This document shows, piece after piece, positions 15,201 to 27,704 of a DNA stretch of 64,000 nt. The notes beneath the pieces are model-generated. The model made no database searches and was not told the origin of the DNA. It saw nothing but the letters and a program-made list of their open reading frames with translations. Position numbers and translations under genes: made by a program. This stretch comes from Corella eumyota. Lineage: Eukaryota; Chordata; Ascidiacea; Phlebobranchia; Corellidae. Position 1 is the stretch's first letter. Each line of letters begins with the position of its first letter. The stretch lies in contig OY720097.1 in assembly GCA_963082875.1 (NCBI GenBank), positions 6,952,501 through 7,016,500 on the forward strand, in the 5' to 3' direction.

Positions 15201-15803
15201 TGTTGCAAGGTAAAAAATTTTTTTTTTGACTTATTGATTTTTTCTCGATGTCATTTTTTTACTTTATTTTTTTTTAGGTACCTCGTCGTCTAACGTTGCC
15301 CAACGACTGAGTGACAGTGTCATTTTTTCCGCCACCTCTGCTTCTGGTGCGAGACTACCGCAACGAGAGTTGTGGCCTCAAATACAGGTTCATATTTAAA
15401 TAAAATTACAATTCTTATCAAAATCATTCAGTAGGCGTTTAAAACACATTACAATGTTAAAGGTCGATTGGGTTTGCATTTTAACACGACGCCTTAGGTT
15501 TGAGATGTATTTGACCCTTACCTAACTTTGTGGGCTGCCTGCCCTTAATACTGTTTGTTATTTCTCTCAATAAAGCTTCAACCTTCCATCCAGGCCGCTT
15601 CGACGCAAATGGCAAGAATGAACGTCAGCGGTGCCGCTATCTCCGCCATTCCGCCTATGTTCTTCAGCAACCACCCCAACATACACACCTCGTCCGATAA
15701 CTTTCCTGCCTCGGCCCTCCACCCAGCTTACATTGCCTCGCAACAGCAGCAGCTAGCGGCCGCGGCGAGCCAGCGCGAAAGCACACAGTCTCCGAAAAAG
15801 TGA
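3247..15803 (+). CDS. GMEB1/2: Glucocorticoid modulatory element-binding protein (SAND-domain transcription factor)
   Basis: Fourteen coding exons keep one frame: 3247-3327, 4116-4264, 7921-8022, 8228-8305, 8411-8513, 10375-10478, 10898-11036, 11231-11321, 12023-12142, 12466-12591, 14033-14155, 14885-15061, 15278-15387 and 15576-15803. They give about 576 residues, close to human GMEB1. A SAND domain (about residues 140-225) is split over three exons. It carries ITCG, the KFICPGINAKCVK core, and LKDWKRAIR, the KDWK DNA-contact helix. The Cys/His cluster that follows in GMEB proteins (CSNQCRS) is present. Later come the GMEB-specific segments FWNGVTRMGL and DAVMMTNLV, then a coiled coil (residues about 405-440). 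The tail is Ser/Ala/Gln-rich. The family binds ACG(T/C) half-sites, modulates glucocorticoid receptor responses in vertebrates and acts in the nucleus. The start is the first ATG after acceptor 3239. The first exon is the least certain. Confidence 0.9.
4265..7920 (+). other. Large GMEB intron
   Basis: A 3.7-kb intron between phase-2 exons. It is mostly AT-rich, with one CpG-richer island near 6930-7110 that includes a TGACGTCA at about 6931. The open frames inside have no splice or family support. The island could be an enhancer; nothing else was recognised. Confidence 0.5.
8514..10374 (+). other. GMEB intron splitting the SAND domain, with a CpG-rich island
   Basis: The intron interrupts the SAND domain. 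Roughly 8880-10150 is much richer in CpG than its surroundings. It holds E-box CACGTG sites near 8996, 9016 and 9846 and several ACGT cores. No coding exon was found. An intronic enhancer or second promoter is possible. Confidence 0.4.
11322..14884 (+). other. GMEB 3' introns (11322-12022, 12143-12465, 12592-14032, 14156-14884)
   Basis: Apart from the three exons they enclose, these introns are AT-rich with long T runs. The intron at 12592 has a CpG-richer patch near 12950-13100 with a CACGTG. Apparent open frames (11611-11922, 13915-14250) are exon read-through or chance. No mobile element was recognised. Confidence 0.5.
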
Positions 15804-17465
15804 TCGCCGCTCGCTGGAGCTTGGCGGCGAATTTTTCGCTTTAGCAAATTTGACATCCCTGGTATGGTTTCGACTTTTTTTCGGAGGCTGCTATTTTTTT
15901 TTCAAGCACCGATTTCTGTAATTTTTTTTATTTGGTGATACTGATCTTACCAGCAGACAGACGATCTTTACCGACGCTGATAAGGATATAACTTTTCTTT
16001 TCTAATTTTTTATCTTTCTTGAAATGTAATCTCGATTATTGTATATCAACTGCGCTTATTTCTTTTTTTCCACGCTTGTTCCATTTACTTACGTTTTAGA
16101 GAGTATTCACATTTTATCTTTATTTACAAGATGATAATACGTCGGCGAAGTGGCGACGACGTTTTGTTTATGTGTCTTTTGCACTCGATTTAAGTTCAAG
16201 GTTTGTTGTCTGCAGTAGTAGTTGTAGATCCGCACTTGTTTTTTATTTTCGTTTTCGTCAAATTTTCTTGACTTTGTCACCGCCGCACGTGGGCAGTCAC
16301 GAGTCGTTCGTAAATTTTAGAAAATTTTCTTTCTTGTTGCAAGATTTTGAGTTGAGTTTAAAACGATTTTGAATTTGTAACTTTGTAGTAAATTGTTATT
16401 AAGTATAACACTTTTGTATAATTATTATTTCGAAAAAGATTTATTAAACTTCTTTCGAACTTTTGAGAAGATTGAATTTCTAGTAAAGTAACATACAGCA
16501 TAGCTTTTATTTCTTAATCATTTGATTTTTAAAACAGTTTTTGTTCATTTAAAACAAGGTTTTTGCAAGCTTGGCATTTTTTGCTTTCGCCTGTTTGTAT
16601 TTCTTGTGTAATTTCTCTAATAAATATTGTTGTGAAAAAAAGTACCTTTTGTAACATAATTTGCCCTAAAGTCTTTTTTATAATAAGCCATACTTTATAC
16701 ATAATATTTAAGTAACAAGATTGTATAAAGGACACGATTATAAGATTATATAAAGGATTTACTACATTATATAAAGGATACAAGTTCGTTTAACGACTTT
16801 GTAAATTTGCAGTATAATCCACAAGCTTGCTTATTGAGTTTTTGGGCTTTAAACATTTTAAGGTCTTATTTAAAAACAATATAAAATGAGAGCAGTAGAA
16901 GTAAAGTAAGACTTACCTTGGCCTTGTGCCAAATAACTTAAAACTGCTTGTTTTGTGATGTTATAAGTGATGTAAAAATATATCGCTTTTTGGAAAGTTA
17001 TTTAATAAGAATGACGTTTTGAAATGGATTTTATGTTGTTTTATTAAAATTATGCCAAATTTATTTCAAAGGCAAGGGTGCTTTCAAGAGTTTATACAGT
17101 TTGTTGTTTATGTGTAAAAATGTAGTCAAATTAATAACTGGAAGTGGGCGCTAAAGAGTTAACTTGGTTACAAAGTACGCTTCTTTTTTCGATGTTTGTT
17201 TTCTGAAAGAGCTTCTTATATAACAGGTTATCAGTTTTAAGACCAGTTGATTAAACATAATTATGATACGTTTAAGTGGCAAAATTATTTATAAAGTAAA
17301 ATTAGTGAGAGATGTGTTTATTGGTTATTTTATTAGAATAAGAAATAAACTAATGGACAGATGAAGGAAATTAAATTATAATTTTTTTAACTCAGAATTA
17401 TACACAGAAGAAATATATTGTAAAATACACTTAACGAGCAAATAAAATAATAACGATTTGCACAG
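15804..17465. other. GMEB 3' UTR and spacer before carboxypeptidase E
   Basis: The likely 3' UTR is U-rich. A variant poly(A) signal ATTAAA lies at 16443-16448 and an AATAAA at 16619-16624. From about 16650 to 17460 the DNA is AT-rich and featureless, and presumably holds the carboxypeptidase promoter. A splice acceptor (gcacag) ends at 17465. Confidence 0.5.
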
Positions 17466-17472
17466 TAAGGCA

Positions 17473-20400
17473 ATGAAACCCGTATGCCCTGGCCTTATGT
17501 TGGCATTTTTGTTTCTTTTCGCTATTACAGAAGGGACAACTACAGAAGATGGTATTATTCTAAACCAACATCATAACTATGAAGAAATGCGAGATGTTCT
17601 TCAAAAAGTAAAAGAACGATGCCCTGGTAAGTTGATTTTGTTCAAATTATTTTTAAGTGTTGTATTTTTAAGCAAAGTGTTAAAATTTTTGATTTTTTAA
17701 ATAACCATGTTTTTAAACTATAAAATTGGTTTAGTTCCTTTTTTACTTAAAAGTTGCAACTACTGATAATTAATTATTTTTAGTCTAAGAGGTTTGTGTA
17801 ATGTTTTATTTAGATATAACACATTTATATTCTATTGGACAAACTGGGATTGGAAGACAACTTTTTGTTTTGGCAATGTCAGAAAATGCAACACATCATC
17901 AAGCAGGTAAAACAAAAAATCTAACTAATAGTGTTTTTTGTTAAACATTTCTATAGTATGAGAACCTGATTTTTATTTGTTTTTCAATGTTAATAGGTGT
18001 GCCAGAGTTTAAATATGTTGGAAACATGCATGGTAATGAAGTAGTTGGAAGAGAAATGCTGCTTATTTTTGTTCAGTACTTGTGCAAAGAATATCAAAAG
18101 GTTAAATTTAAATGTGCCTTATTTATATAATTTGCTGCTTTATAATCATTGCTAAAAAAATATATTATTAAAAAAATGCAATACAAATTTTGATTTTCTA
18201 GGGAACCCCAACAATAGTAAATTTAATAAAAAATGTTCGAATTCATGTAATGCCTTCAATGAATCCAGATGGGTATGAAGAAGCAGCAAAATTACCAGTA
18301 AAACAAAATTAATACTTTAATAATAATTTTAAAAAACATTATTAGCTTTGATATAACTGTTATACCATTAAATAAATATTAATAAGAATACCAATCTGCA
18401 ATTTTATTATTTTAACTTTAAAACTATGTTTTTTGTTTTTTATAGTATCCCAAAGACTACCTAATTGGACGAACAAATGGCAATGATTTTGACTTGAATC
18501 GGGATTTTCCTGATTTTAATAAAGTAGCCTGTGCACATGGGACGACGAATCATTTAGCCTACAACAAAGAATATGTCAAGGAAGCTGTATTGGATATGCC
18601 AGAAGTAAGATTTTTAAATGTTAACTGTAAGATATGTGTTTGTGAAAAAATATTTACAAAACTTACAGATTTATAACCTTATTATTGTATGTATTTAACA
18701 CTTTAGGTGTGTATTTATTCAAGAAGATTTATTTTTTAGTAATTTATGCCTTCTGTTAAAATGGTGATGTAAATTATAGATTATGGATTTTCCTATATAT
18801 ATTGGTATTAAGAATACATTAATTATTCAAAGATAACACTACAATACAGGGAAGCATATGTCACTTCTTTCAGCTGAATACTACTACAAAATTTTATTGA
18901 TTTTTGTTTTTATTTATGACTTCTACATATTTAAAAAGAAATTTGTTTTATTTACTTGCTTCAACAAACAATGTGAAAAGACAAGCTATGATTTATTGTG
19001 GATTACAACTATTACAATTTTTGTTTGAATTTTAGCCACAAAAATTTTTGTTACATTTATAGTTGCAAATTGAAACCGAAATAGTAATTGAGTGGATAAT
19101 GGCAATCAACTTTGTTCTTTCTGCTAATTTGCATGGCGGTGATCTTGTGGCAAATTTCCCATTTGATAAAAGTTGTGACAATGAGTTAAGGGAATACACA
19201 GGTAGAGAAAAGTTAATTCCTTTTTGATTAATAATTGATAGATTTTTTGAAAATCCCAAATGTAAATTATAAAAGTTTCTAAATTTGTGAAGGAAATTTG
19301 AAATTTTTTTTTTCTTTTGTTGTATTGGTTACATATATACTGATTTAAAAATTTTAGAGTTTTTGTTGTTAAAATTTTAAATTTTTAAGTAATCAAATAC
19401 TTTTAAACAAAGGTTTATTAGCTAAAACCTCATTACAATTTTATTAAAATTTATAAGAAATATTTTAGGTTGTCCAGATGATCAAATATTTCACCAACTT
19501 GCCAGAGCTTACAGTAATGGTAATGACCAAATGAAATCTTCTACTGGTTGCTCAAAAGATGATGGTTTTAAAAATGGTATTACAAATGGTGCCGAGTGGT
19601 ACAGCATATCAGGAGGTTTGTCTTTTAGTAGTTTTTGTATTGGGTTTAAAACGCGTTTGATCAAATTTTAAAATTTTGATATGTTTTTATAATGTTTAAG
19701 TTACGCACTGTTTTTATATAATTGTATTAGTTTAACAAAACAAATTAAATTTATTTTATGATAGCTAAGTGAAAGTAACAATATAAAAATTATTATATAA
19801 AATCTGTGGCTGTTATACTTTTTGTTACATAACTCTAGACAAGTTCTATTGTTTTAAACATTAAATATAATTCTTGTCATAATATTAGTATTTAAATATT
19901 TTATTTACTTTACAGGTATGCAAGATTTTAATTATTTAGCGAGTAATTGTTTTGAGATCACTGTTGAAATGGGCTGCGAAAAGTTTCCCCTGCCAAATGA
20001 TCTACCTCAATATTGGCAAGATAATAAACATGCTTTAATAAACTACATTCACCAGGTAAAACAACAATTTAAAAAAACTATAAATAAATTTAATGAACTA
20101 TATATAACATAAAAAAAATTGTAAAACAAATTTTAAAATTGTTAAAATCAATTTTTACCATACCTTGAAAATGAAAAACTAATGTTTTTAATGGGAAAAA
20201 AATAACATGCATCAAAAATTGATATTGTAAGGCTTACTTTATTACCAAAATTTATACTTAATAGTGTTCCTAACTTAAAATAATAGGTTTACTATGTCTT
20301 ATCAAAGCACATAACATTGTGTTTGCTTAATTTTGTTTAACTACAGGGCGTTCGTTTTGGGTCTTGACATTTTAGGGTTTCACATAATACTGTTAATACA

Positions 20401-21594
20401 CCTGCTGCAGTATGCTTATACATTACAGCCAGGTGATTTCAAAACCACTAGAAATGCATTTTAATTAAATGGAAAATTTTGGGAATTCAATTTTGTGTTA
20501 TATAAACCGCGATAAGGGTATTCAATTTTCTGGTATTATTTTCGAGCGTATTATTATTAGAATTGACTCGCCTAATTCTTGTATTATTCATAAGGTCGTA
20601 CGCACTCACAGATCAAATTCAATTGAAAATACACGGAATTCTATAAAAATGGGGTTTCGCGGTTTTACATACATGTCATTCAAAATGTGCTGTTTGTTTT
20701 TAGTAATTTTGTTTTTAACAAAATAAAAATTCCTTTAAAATGAGAATATTTAAAAATCCATTTTCTTTGGAAGCAAATTATTGATTAAGAACCGAATCGC
20801 ATGATCTTTTTTTTCGAAATAAAAAGTCTACCGAGTTTATTGTGACGCGCTTTAAATCACAACAACAATGATTATTCACGATTCGATCGATATAATACCG
20901 GGTTATGGCGTGAATGACACGTCAAAATCAATAAAATTAGATTTTTTTAATATACGAGACATTCCTTAACCAATCACTCATGCAGATACGAAATTCTACG
21001 ATCCCTTAATTTATTATAGTTTATCGATTCAAGAAAACACAAAAATACTGTTTTGGCCTATTCACTGTTCTGACGACATTTCCGCTAATTGTGACGTCAC
21101 TATGCAGGTTACTTGTGGCGTGAAGGGTTTTGTCCGCGACGGTGCGACGGGAGCCCCTATACCTCAAGCTCTGATAGTTGTTAACGGAATTGAACATGTT
21201 GTCATATCTGGGGAAGACGGGGATTTTTGGAGGCTGCTGGCTCCCGGAAGTTACTCGATATTTTCGCGGGCTCAAGGCTACGAACCTTCCCCGGAAGTTA
21301 GAGTGATTGTACCGCCATGTACACCATGTAAGTTTATTATTATGTTGTTAAAACTCATAATGTGTTTTGTTACCAAGTTTTAAAAAAAACCTTGTTTATT
21401 TATAGATCTTACCTTTTATAAAGGATGAACCTATTTTATTTATAAAAATTAACTTTTGTTCAAAAATTTTAGATTCGGCCAGGACTGTAAATTTTGAATT
21501 GTTCAAAACAAATTTAAATGAAAATCAACGAGAAACTGCCGAGGCTCTTTACCGACTTCGTGACGTATTGAAATCGGTGAGGCGTGGCGAATAA
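17473..21594 (+). CDS. CPE: Carboxypeptidase E-like metallocarboxypeptidase (M14B)
   Basis: Ten exons: 17473-17626, 17814-17906, 17997-18100, 18202-18297, 18446-18604, 19063-19201, 19469-19615, 19916-20055, 21108-21327 and 21473-21594. All phases agree and give about 457 residues (human CPE is 476). A signal peptide comes first. The catalytic domain has HGNE (zinc ligands His94 and Glu97), NPDGYE, LNRDFPD (substrate-binding Arg), LHGGDL (zinc ligand His226) and [12 protein letters not shown] (catalytic Glu about 315). A transthyretin-like domain ([16 protein letters not shown]) and a charged amphipathic C-terminus follow, as in CPE. The family trims C-terminal Lys/Arg from prohormone and neuropeptide intermediates in secretory granules. 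All catalytic residues are present, so it should be active. No Arg-rich propeptide site is obvious. The CPE call over CPN/CPM rests on the C-terminal helix and closer sequence match. The ATG lies seven bases after an acceptor, which suggests a 5' UTR intron or spliced-leader addition. Confidence 0.92.
20056..21107 (+). promoter_or_regulatory. Intron with a CRE-bearing island next to an in-frame ATG in CPE
   Basis: The first part is ordinary AT-rich intron. From about 20780 it becomes CpG-richer, with GTGACGTCAC at 21091-21100. An ATG at 21102 reads straight into the transthyretin-like exon (21108). Together these could form an internal promoter and start. Nothing else was seen. Confidence 0.3.
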
Positions 21595-22667
21595 CTTCAT
21601 AAATCCATCTTCGGTTTTGCATAAAAAATTGATAATCCGTTTGCTAATGTAAATTATTGATGTTTTGTGTTTTTTCGGCAATTATGTTTAATATGTTTTA
21701 CTTAGTCATTTCTAATTCTAATCATCTTTTTTCAAAAACAAAATCATTTTGTTCCTATCTTTATATAGTACTTTTATTGTACATCTTTAGTTAGTTTTGC
21801 ACAAATTGTATTGCTGCTTTTACTTAAGTTATTATGAGATTTTAGTACATTTTTATTTAAATTTTATAGTATTCAAATAACACTATTAGCTGTATTTTCT
21901 AGTTGTATTCACTTTGCTTTTAAATAAGCGAAAATGAGTGAAATTTAATTATTATTTTGTAAGCTTTTGGTTTTTAAGCATTAGTTAAAAAACTAATGTG
22001 ACATTATCTTCTCTACGATACAGTATATTGTTTCTGTAAAATAATTTTGTAAGGACTTAATCGTTATATATATAGTTAACTTTCTTTTGTTTGGCACAGC
22101 TGCGTTCTGTAAGATGTACTTAATTTGTGGTACTATTTTGCGAATCATTTCACTTTTATGTTGGTACTGAAATAAATCACCAAAATAATAGCATAAGTCT
22201 AGTTATGTTAAAACTTAACTTGTTCTTAATATAAGTAAAAATGGATTAAAATTTATGAAATTTATAAAATAGTTATAAGATTTCTTATTTTGATCCGGGT
22301 TAGGTTATTTCCCGTTTTTATTCATTTTTTTAAAGTCATGTGCAACTTAGTAATTGAGGTTATTGTGTTTTAATTTAAACTTTTCCTGTGATATTTTGCT
22401 AGCAAATGATTGTATATTTACGATCATTGTACACAAAAGTATGTGAATATGAATGATAACCAAATGAAAAGGTGCATGCTGAAAGATGTACCCTAATCAA
22501 GAATGGTTTTAAACTTAAGTGAATTATGGAAAGGGAAACTGGCAGTCCGGTAAGTAACAGATTTGTTTACAATTTATTGCATTATTACATAATTTATTAA
22601 GAAAACAAAAAAATATTTATAGCAAATTTACGATGTGAACATCGTTTTTTTGTTGAGCTTTATCATT
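21595..22667. other. CPE 3' UTR and convergent spacer
   Basis: The spacer lies between the CPE stop and the 3' end of the first transporter pseudogene on the other strand. AATAAA at 22171-22176 is the best poly(A) signal. The rest is AT-rich and shows no gene. Confidence 0.5.
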
Positions 22668-24063
22668 TTAAGGTGGTGTGGTTTTATTTAATTGTCGATG
22701 AAGTATGCAGGGCACTAATAGCAGCACCAAGCATAGGCACAAAAACACTAAGTTAACAACCAAAAAATCATTGTCCAGAAAATGTGATATAGTATAATAA
22801 ATAGGAATCTGTGAAAGTAAAAGTGGCAAATACAAAGTGACGCAAATTCCACTTAATTTGCCATAAAACCGAATGGGAAAATTGGCAAGCTTACCAAAGC
22901 GGTTGATAACATGATTTTTGTAAAAGATAGTAACACGAACGACAAAAACTGAATAGGTAAGCAAGGTATAAGAACAACTATGGATAATATTATAGAAGAC
23001 AGTGAGCAGACAAAATTAAGGTAAATAACTGATTGTTTTCGCAAATTAATTGCTGGTAAATAATTATTATTATTCAGTCTTCAATTTTCTAACCGGTCAA
23101 GTACATAGGAAAAAAATACAGCCATAAATAAAGATGCAAACTGTATAAAGCCTTGAACACTCAAATAATAACTTGTTACCGGTAAATTGTTATGGGCCAC
23201 TGAAAGCAGCCAAGGATACATTGTTCCAAACATGAACACGCATCTAAAATTCAGTACCATATAAAAAAGACAAAACATTAAAAATGTCTTCGAAAATAAA
23301 CATTCTTTAAAACTTTTTTGCGTGTGACTTTTAGACACGCAAGGTTCACTTTCTTCCAAAAGCAAACTAGTGACTTTTAAAGTACATTCAGACTTTTTTG
23401 TTTCTTCAAAGTGCATTTTTGGAAAGAGTAAAAGCGAGATTAAAAGATACAAGCCCGCAACAACTCCCATGCATGTAAACAACACTTTTACTGACACGCC
23501 TTTCTCGTAAATAACCTTAGCAAACTTCCTACAAACGTTGAACAAGTATATGCACTAGTTAGAATCGCAATCATGACGTTTCGTTTATTAGGAAACAAAA
23601 CAACTATCGGGTAAACACTAATACTTAAAAACAATCCGCCCATTCCTATTAATGGAATGGAAAGATATAAAACCCATGAAGGAGTTATGGGTAAGAATCC
23701 AAGCATAGTTAATCCAGGTATAAGCATACCAGTTCCCATTGCCGCGGAGGCCCAACAGCCAAACTTATCGTAGCAATAACCACTTATAAAATTACACGCA
23801 ATTCGAAGTGCAACAGCAACAATATATACAGAATTCAACATCTCGTTTTGGTGATTGACTTGAATCTCTGTAAGATTTTCCGTCGAGGCGTTGAACGAAG
23901 TATCATTTATAAATGTCATTATGTTTGCAAGCCTAAAGTATCCTTCTCGCTGTAATATAAAGCTAAGCGGTCCCCATGCGTAGATCAGTCCGTCGAAGGT
24001 TAATATTTCCACAAATCCAAAAACAAACATTAAATAAATTTTCCACTTTTGTGGTTGTGTCAT
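22668..24063 (-). pseudogene. SLC43-like transporter pseudogene, copy A
   Basis: On the minus strand this region encodes most of a 12-helix major-facilitator protein. It resembles the SLC43 family (LAT3/LAT4 amino-acid and ENBT1 nucleobase carriers), with an N-terminal LIYAWGPLSFIL, a GYCYDKFGCW loop, YEKGVSVKVLF and a C-terminal NFPIRFYGKLSG. No intron is present. Against copies B and C the frame is broken by a missing base near 23517, a CGA-to-TGA stop near 23092, and a 7-base deletion near 22893. It is therefore not expected to make a full transporter. Its predicted first Met (MTQPQKWK) is shared with copy B. Substrate cannot be told from sequence. Confidence 0.75.
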
Positions 24064-24519
24064 TTTTTGAAAGGTTTCTTTTTTTATTGTTAGCCCAGGC
24101 TTTAATCTGTTATTTAGTCACTGTTAGAATCATAGTTTATTTGTGATCACAAAAAAATCCCTTTTCTTACTCTCTTAGCTACCTGTGTTATCGACCAATA
24201 AATATTAAACATTCAACATTGAAATAAAAATAAACTTTAAAACTAAACCGCTGTTTAACTCTGGCGTTAATGGCACTTCCAACATTCCTATTTTTAATTG
24301 TAAATGTTAAAATAGTGGAAACATATGGATAAAGTTTATTTCCGCAAAATATCTTAGATGAATAATTAAAAATATTATACATTTCTTAAACCGATACTTA
24401 TACAAGTCTGTTAATTAAATTATTTCTTTAAAAAATTCGTGTTACTCTATTTAATACCACAAAAAAATTAAGTGTAGTTTTTACAATTTTAACATAGTTT
24501 TTTGTGTAGTTTAACCAAT

Positions 24520-25905
24520 TTAGGAATGTGTGGTTTTATTTAATTGGCGATGAAGTATGCAAGGCACTAATAGCAGTACCGAGCATAGGCACAAAAACAC
24601 TAAGTTAACAACAACAAAACTATTGTCCAGAAAATGTGATATAATGTAATAAATCGGAATCTGTGAAAGTAAAAGTGGCAAATACAGAGTCACGCAAATT
24701 CCACTTAATTTGCCATAAAACCGAATGGGAAAATTGGCAAGTGTAAAACTTACCAGAGTGGTTGATAACATGATTTTTGTAAAAGATAGTAACACGAACG
24801 ACAAAACTGAATAGGTAAGCAAGGTATGATAACAACTGTCGATAGTATAATAGAAGACAGTGAACAGACAAAGTTAAGGTTAATAGCTGATTGTTTTCGC
24901 AAATTAATTGCTGGTAAATAATTATTATTCAGTCTTCGATTTTCTAACCGGTCAAGTACATAGGAAAAAAATACAGCCAAAAATAAAGATGCAAACTGTA
25001 TAAAGCCTTGAACATTTAAATAATAACTTGTTATGAGACACCGAAAGCAGCCAAGGGTACATAGTTCCAAACATGAAAATGCATCTAAAACCCAATACCA
25101 TACTAAAAAGACAAAACATTAAAAATGTCTTTGAAAATAAACATTCTTTAAAACTCTTTTGCGTGTGACGTTTAGACACGCGTGGTTCACTTTCTTTTAA
25201 AAGCAAACTAGTGACTTTTGGAGTACATTCTGACGTTTTTATTTCTTCAAAGTGCATTTTCGGAAAAAGTAAAAGCACGACTAAAAGATACAAGCCCGCA
25301 ACAACCCCCATGCATGTAAACAACACTTTTACTGACACACCTTTTTCGTAAAAAACCTTAAGCAAGCTACCTACAACCGTTGAACAAGTATGTGCACCAG
25401 TTAGAATTGCTATCATAATGTTCCGTTTATTAGGAAACCACATAACTATCGGGTAAACACTAATACCCAAAAACAATCCGCCCATTCCTATCAATGAAAT
25501 AGAAAGATATAAAACCCATGAAAGGGTTTTGGGTAAGAATCCGAGCATAATAAATCCAGGTATAAGCATACCAGTTCCCATCGCTGAGGTAGCCCAACAG
25601 CCAAACTTATCGGAGCAATAACCACTTAAAAAATTCAAAGCAATTCGAATTGCAACAGCAACAATATATACAGAATTTAACATCTCGTTTTGGTGATTGA
25701 CGTAAATTTCTGTAAGATTTCCCGTCGAGGCGTTAAACGACGGATCATTTATAAATGTCATTATGTTTGCAAGCCTAAAGTATCCTTCTTGCTGTAAAAT
25801 AAAGCTAAGCGGTCCCCATGCATAAATCAGTCCATCAAGAGTTAATTTTTCCGCGAATCCAAAAATAAACACCAAATAAATTTTCCATTTTTGTGGTTGT
25901 GTCAT
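24520..25905 (-). pseudogene. SLC43-like transporter pseudogene, copy B
   Basis: Nearly identical in sequence to copy A and also intronless. The first ~310 residues are open (start at 25905, or 25929 with eight extra residues). A 14-base deletion near 25034 relative to copies A and C then shifts the frame after the helix-7 region (GTMYPWLLSV). A one-base loss in an A-run near 24804 shifts it again. The 14-base gap argues against simple sequencing error. A truncated product covering the first six or seven helices is conceivable, but transport is unlikely. Confidence 0.72.
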
Positions 25906-26323
25906 TTTTATGGGGGTTGATTTTTTCACTTTGTATTAGCTCAGATGTTACCTGTTTTTTTTTACACAAAAGTTACTTTTAAAATCATAGTTAATTTTTG
26001 GTCCGATAAAATTATTTTTATACCACCTCGGCTACCTGTTCTATTAGCAAAAAGAATAATAACCATTTAACACTGAAATATAAATAAACTTAACCTAATT
26101 TATTCTGCTGTTCAACTTTGGCGCAAGTAACTCTTTTAACATTTGTACTTCTAATGGTAAACATTAAAGTAGCGGAAACATATGATTAAAGTTTATTTCC
26201 TTATAATATCTTAAAAGTATAGAATAAAATAATATGCGTTTCTTAAACCGATACTAATACATGTTTGTTATTTAAATTATTTCTTTAAAAAATTCTTGTT
26301 ATTTCATCTATTACAACAAATAA

Positions 26324-27704
26324 TCAAGTGAAATTTTTTTTTAATTTTTGATAAATAGTGTAAGGCACTAACAATATAAACAAGAATAAACACAAAAACA
26401 TTGAGTTCACAACCAAAAAATTGTTATCCAACAAATGTGATACAACATAGTAGGTAGGAATCTGTAAAAGTGAAAGTGGCAAAGAAAGGGTCACGCAGGC
26501 TCCACACAGTTGACCATAAAATCTTACTGGAAAATTTGCAAGCATATAACCCATTAAAGAGTTTGATGACAAAATTTTAGTAAATATCAGAAACACAAAG
26601 GAAATTATCTGAAGAGGTAGGCAAGGTATTAAAACAACAAACGATAATAATACAGAAGACATTGTGCAGGCGTAAATAACGTAAATAGCAGATTGTTTTC
26701 GCAGATTGAATATTTGTAAATTATTATTATTAATTCTTCGATTCTCTATTCTGTCGAGCACGTAGGAAAAAACTTCAGATAGAAATACTGATGCAAGCTG
26801 TATAAATCCCAACACGTTTAAATAACTACTTGTGATTGGTAAGTTGTTTCGAGACACGGAAAGCAACCATGGATAAATTGTTATAAATATGCATCGAAAA
26901 TCCATTACCATGAAGAATACCAGATATAGCAAAAATGATTTCGAAAATAAACAATCCTTAAAATTCTTTTTCATATTTCCTTTGGAGGCTGTAATTTTAC
27001 ACGGAAGCAAATTAGAATTCTCTAAACTACTTTCTTTGTTTCTTTTTCCTTAAAATGCATTTTGGGCATTAGAAAAAATGAGACTAAAAAAAATGCACGC
27101 CAGAACTCCCATACTGGTAAATAACACTTTTGTTGACACATCAATTTCATAAATAATTTTAAGCAAGCTTCCAACTAGCATTGAACAACCATAACCACTA
27201 GCAAGTATTGAAACTAACAAGTTTCGTGTTCTTGGAAACCAAACAACTACTGCTATATTACCCATGCTGATACAAAACCCGCCAACAGCGATTAACGATG
27301 TCGAAATAAATAAAATCCACGACAGGGTTGTAGGTAAAAATGCCATCATACTAAACCCCAATAAAAGCATTCCAGTTCCTATTACATTGTTTGCCCAACA
27401 TCCTAACTTATCGTAGCAATATCCGCATAGAACGTTACAAGCTACCCGAGTGGCAACAGCCAACAATGTACACAGAATTTAACATGTTGTCTTCATGTTT
27501 AACTTGAACGGTTGTAAATTTTGTTGTAGACGCGTTAAATAAGGTATTATTCGCACATGCAGTCTTTTTTGTTTCTATAAAGTACCCATCCTGTTGCAAA
27601 ATAAAACTTAAAAGTCCCCATGCGTAGATCAGTCCACCAAAATTTAAGATAACCAAAAATGTAAAAGCATAAGTCAGATAGTGTTTCCATTGTTGCAGCT
27701 CCAT
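26324..27704 (-). pseudogene. SLC43-like transporter pseudogene, copy C
   Basis: The most diverged member of the array. It starts at MELQQWKH and carries the same family landmarks (LIYAWGLLSFIL, GYCYDKLGCW, NFPVRFYGQL). An extra base near 27455 shifts the frame after helix 2. A second frame change plus a stop lie in the loop after helix 6 (about 27000-27075). Helices 7-12 are open and contiguous. It has no introns. The larger divergence suggests it is the oldest copy. Confidence 0.7.

Larger units (their letters stand above)
22668..27704 (-). repeat. Tandem array of three ~1.8-kb transporter units
   Basis: Copies A, B and C have the same orientation, with 3' ends at 22668, 24520 and 26324, a period of about 1.8 kb. 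Flanking non-coding DNA is shared too: the segments at 24068-24440 and 25920-26310 align over phrases such as the one around ctgttcaact/ctgtttaact. Duplication therefore copied gene plus upstream flank, not just a transcript. Confidence 0.75.

Noticed and set aside
22668-25929. Frame breaks in the SLC43-like copies as introns
   Set aside because: Copies align base for base across the breaks, differing by 1, 7 or 14 bases, far too short for introns and without consistent splice signals.
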